From CAYPIE01 sp964410665 (lineage in GTDB: Bacteria > Planctomycetota > Planctomycetia > Gemmatales > Gemmataceae): a stretch of DNA of 38,600 nucleotides. The notes under the pieces were generated by a model. That model saw only the letters and a program-made list of their open reading frames with translations. It did no database searches and had not been told where the DNA came from. The stretch's first letter is position 1. Every line of letters starts with the position of its first letter. A program made the translations under genes and the position numbers. The DNA lies in the NCBI GenBank assembly GCA_964410665.1, contig CAYPIE010000058.1:1-38600 (forward strand). The letters run 5' to 3'. This document shows, one piece after another, positions 16,600 to 24,864 of this stretch.

Positions 16600-17562
16600 A
16601 TGACCGACACCTACTGGCTCGGCGTCGATCTCGGCGGGACCAAGATCCTGGCGGGACTCTACGATGGACAACTCGAACTTCAAAAACGCGTTAAGCTGGC
16701 CACTCTTGCCGAGCAGGGCCCCGACCTGGTTATGGGACGGGTGCGACAGGCCATCGAGCAGGTCATCGCCGAGGCGGGGGTGGACGTCAGCGCTATCGGT
16801 GGGCTTGGCCTGGGTGTGCCCGGTCAAGTACTCCCCACGGCGTTCCGGGTCCGTTTTGCTCCCAACTTAGACTGGCGGGACCTCGATTTGCGCCCCCATT
16901 TGCAGCTGCCGTTTCCGGTCTGGCTCGAGAATGATGTGCGACTGGGAACTTATGGTGAGCTAGCCCGGGGCGCTGCCCAAGGAGCCCAGCATGTCCTGGG
17001 GATCTTTGTTGGCACCGGCATCGGTGGCGCCCTGATCCTGGACGGCAAGCTGTATCATGGGTTCCGAGGCCATGCCGGTGAAATTGGGCACATGGTCATC
17101 CATTGGCGTAAAGGCCATACCCTAGAGGAGGTCGCAGGTCGCCGATCCCTGACCCGGCGGATTCCGCATCTTCTCGAGGATGCTCCCAAACATTCCCGCA
17201 AAAACTGGAAACATCTCGATCCCACCTCGCTCAAAAGTTCGCACCTGGCCGAGCTCTATCACAAAGACGATCCCATCATGGCTCAGCTGATCGATGAGGC
17301 GGCCCGTGCGGTTGGCAGTACCCTAGGTAGCATGCTGAATCTGTTGAGTCCTGAGGTGATCGTGCTCGGCGGTGGATTGGCCACCGCCTTGGGCAACAGT
17401 TTTCGCGAACGCGTCTGGGAATTTGCGGTGAAGTTTAGCCTGCCCGGAGCCAGCGAAGGAGTACGCCTGGTCCCTGCCGCTCTTGGCGATGATGCGGGGA
17501 TCGTTGGGGCGGCCGCCTATGCTTGGGCGATGAGCGGTACCGCTGGCGATCTGCCGCTGTGA
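16600..17562 (+). CDS. ROK-family sugar kinase (glucokinase-like)
   Basis: The 320-residue protein has an N-terminal phosphate-binding loop DLGGTKI (about 10-16), catalytic END with D112, the GTGIGGALILDG loop (138-149) and EIGH (161-164) of ROK-family kinases, which phosphorylate glucose, N-acetyl sugars or related hexoses. The family's CxCGxxGCxE zinc motif, expected shortly after EIGH, is absent and is replaced by a Cys-free stretch and a longer basic insert (about 185-225). The ATG at 16600 is preceded by GGGGGG(AA); an upstream in-frame start at 16537 lacks support. No transporter or regulator for a particular sugar is adjacent, so specificity is open. Confidence 0.85.
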   Translation: MTDTYWLGVDLGGTKILAGLYDGQLELQKRVKLATLAEQGPDLVMGRVRQAIEQVIAEAGVDVSAIGGLGLGVPGQVLPTAFRVRFAPNLDWRDLDLRPHLQLPFPVWLENDVRLGTYGELARGAAQGAQHVLGIFVGTGIGGALILDGKLYHGFRGHAGEIGHMVIHWRKGHTLEEVAGRRSLTRRIPHLLEDAPKHSRKNWKHLDPTSLKSSHLAELYHKDDPIMAQLIDEAARAVGSTLGSMLNLLSPEVIVLGGGLATALGNSFRERVWEFAVKFSLPGASEGVRLVPAALGDDAGIVGAAAYAWAMSGTAGDLPL

Positions 17563-17568
17563 GGTTGC

Positions 17569-17583
17569 CTGAGCAATGCTCAG
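17569..17583. terminator. Possible terminator hairpin between convergent genes
   Basis: A perfect 7-bp inverted repeat with a one-base centre (CTGAGCA-A-TGCTCAG) lies 7 nt after the ROK kinase stop, in the 114-nt gap between it and the convergent phosphorylase gene. There is no U-tract, so terminator function is uncertain. Confidence 0.25.
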
Positions 17584-17676
17584 CTTCGGCAAAACCACAA
17601 ATTCCCGCCCTGCTCGCCGCTACATGCCTTGGTTCCTTGGGCCGCCGATCCCGCGGTGAAAGTCCACTGTCTGAGC

Positions 17677-18501
17677 TCAGGTGAGTTCGGCGACAATGCG
17701 ATGAACGAGACCACGCAGCTTCTTTTCCGCTTCATTGGCGACCGCGATAATCTCCGCAATGCTGACCGGAACCAGAGCGTCGGGAAGACACATGTCGGTA
17801 ATCACCGAAAAGCCCAAGACACGTAACTTGGCATGCACCGCGACAATCACCTCGGGCACCGTGGACATGCCCACCACATCGGCTCCAATGGTCCGTAAGA
17901 AGCGATACTCGGCCCGGGTCTCCAGGTTTGGCCCAGGCACGCCTACGTACACCCCCTGCTGACAGACAATCCCCTCTTCCAGAGCAATGCGACGGGCTAA
18001 GGCGATTAATTCCCGATCGTACGGCTCACTCATGTCGGGAAAACGCTCCCCCAGCCGTTCATCATTGGGACCAATCAAGGGGTTGTCCCCGAGCAAGTTG
18101 ATATGGTCCTCGATCACCATGATGTCGCCCTTGGCATACTGGGGATTCATGCCGCCACAAGCATTGCTAACCAGCAGATACTGACAGCCCAGCGCCTTCA
18201 TGATTCGGACCGGGAAGGTCAGCTGCTGCATGGTGTAGCCCTCGTAGGCATGAAAGCGACCTTCCATGGCGACCACGCTTTTGCCGCCCAGCTGACCGCA
18301 GACCAAGTTGCCGGCATGGGAGGGGACCGTCGCTTGGGGAAAATGCGGGAGTTCGCTATAGGCGAACTTGGCTTCGTGCTGAATGTCCTTGGCCAGCTCG
18401 CCCAGCCCTGTGCCTAGGATGATGCCGACCCGAGGCGTTGGCTGCCAACGGGCCCGAATGGTCGTGCAGGCTTCCTGGATGTGATCATAGAGTGTGCTCA
18501 T
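17677..18501 (-). CDS. punA: Purine nucleoside phosphorylase (trimeric type)
   Basis: The 274-residue enzyme splits purine nucleosides with phosphate into free base and (deoxy)ribose-1-phosphate in purine salvage. Recognised motifs are GIILGTGLGELA (phosphate loop), GRFHAYEGY (H84), SNACGGMNP, VGVPGPNLETRAEYR (E194 binds the purine) and GMSTVPEV. Length and order match the trimeric, low-molecular-mass PNP family. In the purine-contact position where many members have Asn (ITN), this protein has Asp (VITDMCLPD, D236), a change that may widen base specificity. The ATG at 18501 has only a weak ribosome-binding site. It is convergent with the ROK kinase and divergent from the LRR gene. Confidence 0.93.
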   Translation of the reverse strand: MSTLYDHIQEACTTIRARWQPTPRVGIILGTGLGELAKDIQHEAKFAYSELPHFPQATVPSHAGNLVCGQLGGKSVVAMEGRFHAYEGYTMQQLTFPVRIMKALGCQYLLVSNACGGMNPQYAKGDIMVIEDHINLLGDNPLIGPNDERLGERFPDMSEPYDRELIALARRIALEEGIVCQQGVYVGVPGPNLETRAEYRFLRTIGADVVGMSTVPEVIVAVHAKLRVLGFSVITDMCLPDALVPVSIAEIIAVANEAEKKLRGLVHRIVAELT

Positions 18502-18514
18502 GGTGGGGTCCGCG

Positions 18515-18543
18515 TTGACGTTGGATTGCGAGAAGTTTATCGT
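18515..18543 (+). promoter_or_regulatory. Candidate sigma-70 promoter for the LRR gene
   Basis: TTGACG (18515-18520) and TATCGT (18538-18543) are separated by 17 nt. They lie in the 82-nt divergent gap about 40 nt upstream of the LRR gene start. The match is moderate and found by eye only. Confidence 0.35.
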
Positions 18544-18583
18544 TCGGAGCTAAGCGTTCACGGAGGATTTGAGGGACTAGTCT

Positions 18584-20206
18584 ATGACTCCGGTCTGGAT
18601 CGCACACCGCCATGGGGAAGGCCGCTCTGAGGTGGCCGCCACACTTCGCCGTCGCCGCCATCTGGAGGCATGTGCCGATCGACCCTCCGTTCGGGCCCTA
18701 AGTGTGCACGAGCCGTCGCATACAACCCCTACCCGTTCCGTCGGTCTTTCACCCCAGCAGGCTCAACGACTCCGGGCAGTGCTGCAAGCGCCCGAGGAGG
18801 ACGGCCCCCGCCTGGCCTATGCCGACTGGTGTGATGCCCAGCGGGATCCGGCCCGAGCTGCCTTGATCCGCGGGCAAGTCGAGTTGGCGCGCGCGACGCA
18901 GCCGTCGACCATGGATTGGCTGCGTCGCAGCGCAGAGCTTGAGGACCTCGTGGAGCAGCATGGTCCGCGCTGGCTTGCCGAGCTGGGCGACTGGGAGATC
19001 CGTGAACCGTGGTTTTGCCGCGGCTTTATCGAGGCAGGTACTCTTAGTGGGCGCTGCCTGATCGCCCATGGCGAGGCGGTGCTGGCAGCAACACCGCTGC
19101 GTGAGGTACGTCTGGTAGCAGTCACGCCCATCATTGATCAGTTGGTGCGGCAAGTGGATCTTCGCCGATTTTCCCGTCTCGATTTGCGCGGCAATCGTCT
19201 TGGGGTGAATGGGCTACGTTGGCTGTTGCGCGGCACGGTCTACGCACTTGACGGGCTCAATCTGGCCCAGAATGCTCTGGATGATCCGACGTGGCGTTTT
19301 TTCCACCGCGTGGCCTGGCCCGCCTTGAACGAACTCAATCTCGCCGACAACCAGCTCAAAGCGTTTACCCTGCCCGCCGCAGCGCTGCCGAGTCTACAGC
19401 GGCTAGACCTGTCGGGCAATCCGCTTGGCGATCAAGGGTTGGCCCAGCTGGCAGCCTCAGGGGATCTCGACTCGCTCGCCGTACTTGGTCTGGCCCGCAC
19501 GGGCTTGACCACACTTCCCAAGCGACCTTTGCCCAGGCTTGAGCAACTCGATCTGAGCCACAATCGCCTCGCAAACACCCCGGCTGCTCGGCTTCCGGAA
19601 TCGCTTCAGGAACTGCAACTGGCCGGCTGTCGCAGGACGGCAGCCGACCTTGAGGGGTGGATTGCTGGGTTGCAGCCGCGACGCCTGAATTTGCGGGGCA
19701 ACCGGTTGGATGCCGAGGGGCTAGGAAAACTGCTCGCCCAGGGTTTTTTGGAAAAATGTGAATATTTAGACTTGTCAAATAATCCCCTTGCCGAAGTCCC
19801 GTGCCAGGTATGGCGGCAGCTGGGGCAGCTCGAGCGACTGACCCACTTGCGTCTGGCAGGAGTAGGCTTACGCTGCACGGGTCTACGCTGCTTGCTCGAG
19901 GGATTGTGCAGCAGAGCACTTTGGGAGCTGGATCTCTCTTGGCAAGCACTCGGCGATGAGGCGGCAACCTGGCTGGCCCAGTCCGCAGGGGTGAGTGCGT
20001 TACGCGTCTTGGGTCTACGTGGTTGGGCGCTGGGGTGGCAAGGGGCCGAACAACTTGCCCAGTCGTCCAAGCTCACGCAATTGCGTGAATTGCGTCTGGA
20101 GTCCTGTCCGAGACTGCTCCCAGAGTCCGCGCATCTACTTCAGGCTCGCTTTGGTTCGCGAGTTCGGCTCAGCGCTGCGTGGGGCTCCCCTTGTCAATTC
20201 ACTTGA
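18584..20206 (+). CDS. TIGR02996 domain leucine-rich repeat protein
   Basis: The 540-residue protein has an N-terminal extension (about 1-55), then a TIGR02996 repeat-companion domain at about 61-103 with the typical DGPRLAYADWCDAQRDPARA pattern. Many leucine-rich repeats follow from about residue 190 to 530, with units such as LDLRGNRLGVNGL, LNLADNQLKAF and LDLSGNPLGDQGL. TIGR02996 is a planctomycete signature, especially abundant in Gemmata relatives, and normally sits at the N-terminus of repeat proteins. No signal peptide is evident, so it is probably a cytoplasmic protein-interaction scaffold. The start at 18584 has GAGGG upstream; the 55-residue extension before the domain is longer than usual, so a later start remains possible. 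Confidence 0.88.
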   Translation: MTPVWIAHRHGEGRSEVAATLRRRRHLEACADRPSVRALSVHEPSHTTPTRSVGLSPQQAQRLRAVLQAPEEDGPRLAYADWCDAQRDPARAALIRGQVELARATQPSTMDWLRRSAELEDLVEQHGPRWLAELGDWEIREPWFCRGFIEAGTLSGRCLIAHGEAVLAATPLREVRLVAVTPIIDQLVRQVDLRRFSRLDLRGNRLGVNGLRWLLRGTVYALDGLNLAQNALDDPTWRFFHRVAWPALNELNLADNQLKAFTLPAAALPSLQRLDLSGNPLGDQGLAQLAASGDLDSLAVLGLARTGLTTLPKRPLPRLEQLDLSHNRLANTPAARLPESLQELQLAGCRRTAADLEGWIAGLQPRRLNLRGNRLDAEGLGKLLAQGFLEKCEYLDLSNNPLAEVPCQVWRQLGQLERLTHLRLAGVGLRCTGLRCLLEGLCSRALWELDLSWQALGDEAATWLAQSAGVSALRVLGLRGWALGWQGAEQLAQSSKLTQLRELRLESCPRLLPESAHLLQARFGSRVRLSAAWGSPCQFT

Positions 20207-20316
20207 CCGGATCTAGCCTACCACAGCGGCTGTACAAACGCTGCCGTGGGTCGATGAGATTGGGGCGTGGCCGGTCTCACCCGGTGGCATGGCCGCGGTG
20301 TTGCGAGGAGTAAACG

Positions 20317-20772
20317 ATGCAACGATGGCAGTGGCTGAGCCTGGTCGCAATGTTCTTGCTGGTGAATGTCGGCGGGGCCCAAGAGGCAAACAAGGCCAAG
20401 GATAAGCTGTCCAAGGACAAGTTGGTAGGCAAGTGGGTCTATGTCTCTGGGGTCAAGGATGGGGAGAAGGTGCCGGGCGAACAGCTCAAAGGGCAAACGG
20501 TCGAAATCACCAAGGAATCCTTTACGCTTAATGCGGGGGAAGCCACCTTTGTGATCAAGTATGAGCTGGACACCAACAAAAAGCCTGCACGAATCGACTA
20601 CGAGATCACCAAGAGCCCGTTCGGCGCGGGGATGACCGCTAAGGGCATCATCGCGCTTGCAGGTGAAGAGCTGAAAATCTGCTATGATCCCAATGGAGGT
20701 GAGGCTCCCAAGGACTTTGCGGCCAAGCAAGGCACTCAGCACTTTTCGTTTGTGCTGAAAAAAGCCAAGTAG
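20317..20772 (+). CDS. TIGR03067-type secreted protein
   Basis: The 151-residue protein has a signal peptide (about 1-21, ending VGGAQEA) and a small beta-rich domain typical of planctomycete TIGR03067 proteins. LVGKWVYVSGVKDGEKV near the start and an ICYDPNGGEAP segment later resemble the family's 'G.W....GE' and 'Y.D..G..RP.F' patterns. These proteins are predicted lipocalin-like and expanded in Gemmata-type genomes; their role is unknown. GAGGAG precedes the ATG. It follows the LRR gene by 110 nt on the same strand and could be transcribed separately. Confidence 0.85.
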   Translation: MQRWQWLSLVAMFLLVNVGGAQEANKAKDKLSKDKLVGKWVYVSGVKDGEKVPGEQLKGQTVEITKESFTLNAGEATFVIKYELDTNKKPARIDYEITKSPFGAGMTAKGIIALAGEELKICYDPNGGEAPKDFAAKQGTQHFSFVLKKAK

Positions 20773-20950
20773 TCCTGCCTAACGATCGCCCCGCTTGGGT
20801 GTGGGTCGCCACCCCCATTGGTCTTATTGGCGTTGGCGACCCGCCCAGTGATGCGGGTTTGTTGGCGGTCTTCGCGAGTCCGGCTTCACCGCCATCGACG
20901 ACGTACAGATATCCATTGATCCTGTCTCCCTGGTGAGTTGAAGCACAACC

Positions 20951-21919
20951 ATGAGCCGGATCGCTGAAGCTTCTGCTGCCTATCGGATCACCTGTCGGTG
21001 TGGTCGCACCCTTCAAGGCCAGCGACAACGGGACTTTCAACGCCTCAGTTGTCCTCAGTGTGGGCATGTCCAGCTGATTTTTCCCGATATCGGTCTCGGT
21101 CAATTGTTGTTGCCTCAGACCCCCCAAGCGAATCCACGACCGACCGCGTCGACACTGCCGCGAATCCGCGGTTGGTGGCGGCAGTGGTTGCTGCTCGTGC
21201 TTGCGGGCATACTCCTGGGTGGGCTCGGCTGGGGATTGCGCTTCCTGATGTCGCCGCTCACGCCGCAAATAGCGCAAATGGCGCAATCGGGTCCGTCGCT
21301 GGCTCAGCTTCGCAAGCAAATCCAGCAGGCTCTTTCACGCCGGGATCTGCGTTTGGCCGGACAAAGGCTTGGGCAACTTGCGGATCAGTTGCATCGCGAT
21401 CCGAGCCTGCTCTCCGGTCTAGAGCGGTGGAAGGTACTGCAACAGCAAAAAGAGATCGCACTGGCCAACGACCTGCTTTACGAGAGTTTACCGGAGTTAT
21501 TGCAGACGGGTGTTGAGGTAGCGCCGGAGGTCTGGGAATGGCGTTTTGACCAACGATATCGTGGTCGCAGTGTGATCTTCGATGCACAGATCGGGCGTAA
21601 TCCCATGGGGGAATATCAGTTCGACTATTTGCTGCGCGTGAATGATCAGGATTGTATCATCGATTGGGAGCGACTTCGACTGTTCGATGCTCTACCTTTC
21701 GGCGAACCTCGGCGGCTAATCTTTGGCTTTCGTCTGGAGACAGCCTATGTGGATGCCTTCGGTCGCTGGCATATCGAACCACGCTCAGATAGTGGCGTCC
21801 TGATTACCTTACCTGAGTTGTTGGAAGATGGCTTGGTTGCGGTGGATGAAGAACTTCACTCAATCCTCCAAATGCAAGACCGCTGGCTACAGGAAATCCC
21901 GGAAAAACCAGGATCGTGA
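20951..21919 (+). CDS. Zinc-ribbon membrane protein of unknown function
   Basis: The 322-residue protein begins with a Cys-rich ribbon, CRC (C15, C17) and CPQC (C34, C37), that probably binds one zinc. A proline-rich linker leads to one membrane helix (about 79-99). The remaining ~220 residues are probably extracytoplasmic: a helical stretch with paired Leu/Gln-rich segments, then a beta-rich end. An N-terminal zinc ribbon before a single transmembrane helix recurs in planctomycete and myxobacterial proteins and may serve regulation or docking. No enzyme motif is seen. The ribosome-binding site is weak. A strong hairpin (21924-21960) follows the stop codon. Confidence 0.75.
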   Translation: MSRIAEASAAYRITCRCGRTLQGQRQRDFQRLSCPQCGHVQLIFPDIGLGQLLLPQTPQANPRPTASTLPRIRGWWRQWLLLVLAGILLGGLGWGLRFLMSPLTPQIAQMAQSGPSLAQLRKQIQQALSRRDLRLAGQRLGQLADQLHRDPSLLSGLERWKVLQQQKEIALANDLLYESLPELLQTGVEVAPEVWEWRFDQRYRGRSVIFDAQIGRNPMGEYQFDYLLRVNDQDCIIDWERLRLFDALPFGEPRRLIFGFRLETAYVDAFGRWHIEPRSDSGVLITLPELLEDGLVAVDEELHSILQMQDRWLQEIPEKPGS

Positions 21920-21923
21920 TAGA

Positions 21924-21960
21924 GTTATGTAACTTCTTGCTTTCAGAGAAGTTACGTAGC
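21924..21960 (+). terminator. 14-bp hairpin after the zinc-ribbon gene
   Basis: GTTATGTAACTTCT (21924-21937) pairs with AGAAGTTACGTAGC (21947-21960) through two G-U pairs, with a 9-nt loop, starting 5 nt after the stop codon. Position suggests transcription termination, but there is no clear U-tract. Confidence 0.5.
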
Positions 21961-22011
21961 AGTGCTTGAGGTGTCAACTCGTTCGGAGTGAGGCAAAACC
22001 CACAGTAACCG

Positions 22012-22039
22012 TTGCATTTCGTTGATAAATCGATATCAT
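22012..22039 (+). promoter_or_regulatory. Candidate promoter for the methyltransferase at 22383
   Basis: TTGCAT (22012-22017) and TATCAT (22034-22039) are spaced 16 nt. The -10 matches five of six consensus bases; the -35 is poor. Use of this promoter would leave a leader of over 330 nt. Confidence 0.3.
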
Positions 22040-22382
22040 TTCAGCATCGGTCGGTCTCAACTTGTACTCGCCAATCTATTGAGGAGCCGAGTGACTTTGG
22101 AGCGGTTTTCGCGACTCTCTGACTCTTCTTTTCATGCTCACCACCTCGAAGAGCATTAGCCACTTCCCTGTCCACAGTGTTTTTACTTCGGGTCCATTTT
22201 GGACCTTGAGGTCGAGTTTCGACTTCAAACCTCGATCATGTCCATGCATGGTGTGCATCGATTTTGACATCGGTATTGCTTTGATCCCTCCTTACGCTTC
22301 CTGAAGAGACCACAGGGACGTAAGGCTGCTTGCTACAACTCGTGTGAACCGCTCTGCTTGGTTGAACTGAAAGGAGCCTTGG

Positions 22383-23195
22383 ATGTCGATTGCAAAACGT
22401 GAACCTCGTTGGCCAAAGCGACTGGCCCAGATTCCTTCGCGTGTCTCCAGCATCCGTTTTCCGGATCAGAACGATCCCCTGTCGCAGGACGCCGAATGGT
22501 GTGAGATCACCGTCAATGGCAAAGAAGTTCGTCTGCGTCTGCACGATTATGACAAAATTTATCGGATTCAGGGGTTGTATGAGAAACTCTTTTATGAGCG
22601 TCTTGAATGCACCTCTCCGACCCGTGTAGCGCATCTGTTGGCCGAGGTCCTCGACGAATTTGACGATCCTATGGAAGGATTGCGTGTCCTCGACTTAGGT
22701 GCAGGCTCGGGGATGGTCGGCGATGAATTCGTTGCCCTGGGGGTCCGGACGCTGGTCGGAGTCGACATCATTCCCGAGGCGCGCGAGGCAGCCTTGCGCG
22801 ATCGGAAGGGGTTGTATCACGACTATGTCGTAGCCGACTTTACCGATCTCCCCGAACAAGTCGAAGAACGCCTACGTGAATATCAACTCAATTGCCTGAC
22901 GACCGTGGCGGCCTTAGGCTTTGGCGACATTCCTTCGACCGCCTTTATTAAAGCCTTGGATCTTATTGATACCCCCGGTTGGTTAGCCTTTAACATCAAA
23001 GAAGACTTTCTCTATGATGATGACCACACCGGTTTTTGTGAGTTGGTGCATGCCTTAAAGCGACAGCAGATTATCCGCATCGAAGCGATGCGCCGCTATC
23101 AGCATCGCCTGTCGATTAGCGGCGAGCCGCTATATTATGTCGCGGTGGTCGCCCGCAAACTGGATGAAGTGCCGGATAATTGGTTCCGAGGCTGA
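22383..23195 (+). CDS. Class I SAM-dependent methyltransferase
   Basis: The 270-residue protein has the SAM-binding motif I VLDLGAGSGMVGDEF (about 102-116), then the acidic motif II region VGVDII, and DFTDLP around 152-157, in a Rossmann-like order. The N-terminal ~90 residues are not part of the core and include a Tyr-rich segment (YEKLFYERLECTS). The substrate cannot be read from the sequence; small molecules and proteins are both possible. AAAGGAG precedes the ATG by about 7 nt. It converges on the methyltransferase-like gene 23275-24864 across a strong bidirectional terminator. A long structured region lies upstream. Confidence 0.88.
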   Translation: MSIAKREPRWPKRLAQIPSRVSSIRFPDQNDPLSQDAEWCEITVNGKEVRLRLHDYDKIYRIQGLYEKLFYERLECTSPTRVAHLLAEVLDEFDDPMEGLRVLDLGAGSGMVGDEFVALGVRTLVGVDIIPEAREAALRDRKGLYHDYVVADFTDLPEQVEERLREYQLNCLTTVAALGFGDIPSTAFIKALDLIDTPGWLAFNIKEDFLYDDDHTGFCELVHALKRQQIIRIEAMRRYQHRLSISGEPLYYVAVVARKLDEVPDNWFRG

Positions 23196-23210
23196 TGCAC
23201 CTCTGCTTCC

Positions 23211-23248
23211 AACAAAGAAGCCCCAAGCAAGCTTGGGGCTTCTTTGTT
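23211..23248. terminator. Bidirectional intrinsic terminator
   Basis: A perfect 18-bp inverted repeat (23211-23228 and 23231-23248) is GC-rich at its centre (GCCCC/GGGGC). It is flanked by AACAAAGAA on one side and TTCTTTGTT on the other, so each strand ends in a U-rich run. It lies between the convergent methyltransferase genes and should terminate both. Confidence 0.88.
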
Positions 23249-23274
23249 TACCCGCATTGGCTGCACCGATTGGT

Positions 23275-24864
23275 TTAGCCGACTAATAATGCGTGCCGGG
23301 CCAGTCCTTGCAGGCTTGGCTCAATCACTCCTTCCAGGGCAGCGCGGATCTCCTCGCGATCTTTCAATGGCTGGTTGTCGCGCTGAATGGTCAAGCTGCC
23401 CTGAACGGTCAGCTCGGTGAGTTTCTCGAGGAGCGCACCTCTGTCGTGGCTGCCGTCCAGCAGAGGAATTAGATGCCGATCCAGATCGTTGAGCCGGACC
23501 ACTTCATGCCGCCGATTGGTCACCATATTCATACGTGGCGTTTGTAGACGGGCGATCGAGTTGGCCACCGGTCGCTCGGAGATCTCGCGCGTGAACTTCA
23601 GGGGTTGGGTACGCAACTCGACCAGATCCGAACCCATATAACAATTGAGTAGCCCAAGTGCAAGAATTTGTTGATCTTGCTCAGCCTGCTCCGTAGTGAC
23701 CTCGCCATTGCCAAGCAGTTGACGGGCCTGCTGGCGGAGCTCTCCAAACGGGATCGTTCCGGGCCAGACCTGACGGAGCAACTGCATGGCCGCTTTCAAC
23801 AAGGGTTGATTGGTCGCCATGCTCATACCGGTCGGGGACTTGAAGGAGATATTCTCGTTCCCCGACAACGCAAAGTCTTCCTGCACCGGGGTTGCCCAAG
23901 AAGCCACATGCAACTGTGTCAGGACTCCCGGCTGGATCTGCCAGTTGGTTTGTGCCTTGTTGCTGCACAATAGGGTTTCCCGGAACATGCGGTTGCGCAA
24001 AAAGTCCATATACTGCTCGACCATGATCTGATCGGTCGCCAGCATGCGCAGCGTCTTTTCGATGTCGGGCCCAAAGTTGGACAGGATCATCGTGCCAACA
24101 CGGGCTTCACCCAGATAACGCAGTCCTTTGGCCTGGGCACGCTCGGCAAACTCATGAAAATAAAGGGGATCGTTGACTTCCTCAAGATGCTCATGGAACA
24201 GGTAGTGATCGGCTTGCTTCTGCAGGTTTTGCAGCTCGTTTTTGAGCATCTGATGATAGGGACCTTCTTGCTTCACCGATTGGGCCAGAAAGTCGAGTAA
24301 GGCACGCGCTTGGCGGGTGCGCATGGTGGCCGTGTTAAACCGCTCGGCGTGATACCGCATCATATCCCGGATCATGCCACGCATATGCCAGCCGGGATAG
24401 GTGTTGTAGCTAATATAGGCAATTCCCTGGGCAGTAAGTTGATTGGCGCAAATCTCAAAGATTTTTTCCTGAACTGCGGTGGGCACCCAGCTAAACACGC
24501 CATGACAGAGGATGTAGTCAAAATTGCCAAAGGTGTGATCGATATCGGCGATGTCGGCGTGGTGGAGTTCGATATTCGACAGCCCTAGCGTCTGAATGAT
24601 CCCCTTGCCTTCGGTGATCTGTCGCTCCGACAGATCGATGCCCACAAATTGACTGTTGGGAAACTCCTCAGCCATCGGGATCAGATTCCCTCCCGAGGCA
24701 ACGCCCAATTCAAGGACGCGGCATTGATCGACCGCCGTTGGCCGCATGCCAAACAGGGTGCCAACCGTGGCTAAACGATCGGGATGGGTTTGAGCAAAGG
24801 GATGGCTGTCGTAGGGAACCTCATCGTAGCTATTCGAACGGGAAGCCTTGGCGAACTCAGTCAT
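23275..24864 (-). CDS. Methyltransferase with regulatory domain (PKMT-like)
   Basis: This 529-residue protein has an N-terminal class I methyltransferase domain: LELGVASGGN (about 51-60), VGIDLSE (about 74-80) and DYILCHGVFSWV (about 116-127). The YNTYPGWH motif (153-160) and the following helical region (about 215-310) match the 'methyltransferase regulatory domain' (PF10119) architecture. The same architecture occurs in the Rickettsia outer-membrane-protein lysine methyltransferases PKMT1/PKMT2. The C-terminal ~220 residues are a further conserved module. The substrate here is unknown; protein lysine methylation is plausible by homology. The ATG at 24864 is preceded by GGAAGGA; an upstream in-frame ATG at 24912 is less likely. 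Confidence 0.87.
   Translation of the reverse strand: MTEFAKASRSNSYDEVPYDSHPFAQTHPDRLATVGTLFGMRPTAVDQCRVLELGVASGGNLIPMAEEFPNSQFVGIDLSERQITEGKGIIQTLGLSNIELHHADIADIDHTFGNFDYILCHGVFSWVPTAVQEKIFEICANQLTAQGIAYISYNTYPGWHMRGMIRDMMRYHAERFNTATMRTRQARALLDFLAQSVKQEGPYHQMLKNELQNLQKQADHYLFHEHLEEVNDPLYFHEFAERAQAKGLRYLGEARVGTMILSNFGPDIEKTLRMLATDQIMVEQYMDFLRNRMFRETLLCSNKAQTNWQIQPGVLTQLHVASWATPVQEDFALSGNENISFKSPTGMSMATNQPLLKAAMQLLRQVWPGTIPFGELRQQARQLLGNGEVTTEQAEQDQQILALGLLNCYMGSDLVELRTQPLKFTREISERPVANSIARLQTPRMNMVTNRRHEVVRLNDLDRHLIPLLDGSHDRGALLEKLTELTVQGSLTIQRDNQPLKDREEIRAALEGVIEPSLQGLARHALLVG

Larger units (their letters stand above)
21920..22382. other. Structured, AT-richer intergenic region upstream of a methyltransferase
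   Basis: This 463-nt region is visibly richer in A+T than its neighbours and carries no convincing gene. It holds the hairpin after the zinc-ribbon gene, a candidate promoter (22012-22039), and a cluster of dyads at 22191-22251: a 6-bp stem with 3-nt loop (22191-22205), a nested pair (22208-22233) and the 10-bp palindrome CCATGCATGG (22242-22251). The methyltransferase ribosome-binding site AAAGGAG lies at its end. It could be a long regulated leader or contain a small RNA; this is not proven. Confidence 0.5.

Noticed and set aside
19365..19967. 200-residue open frame antisense to the LRR gene
   Set aside because: It overlaps a clearly coding LRR region, and its composition is atypical of protein.
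22076..22270. 64-residue open frame in the structured region
   Set aside because: No ribosome-binding site and no recognisable features; it covers the dyad cluster.
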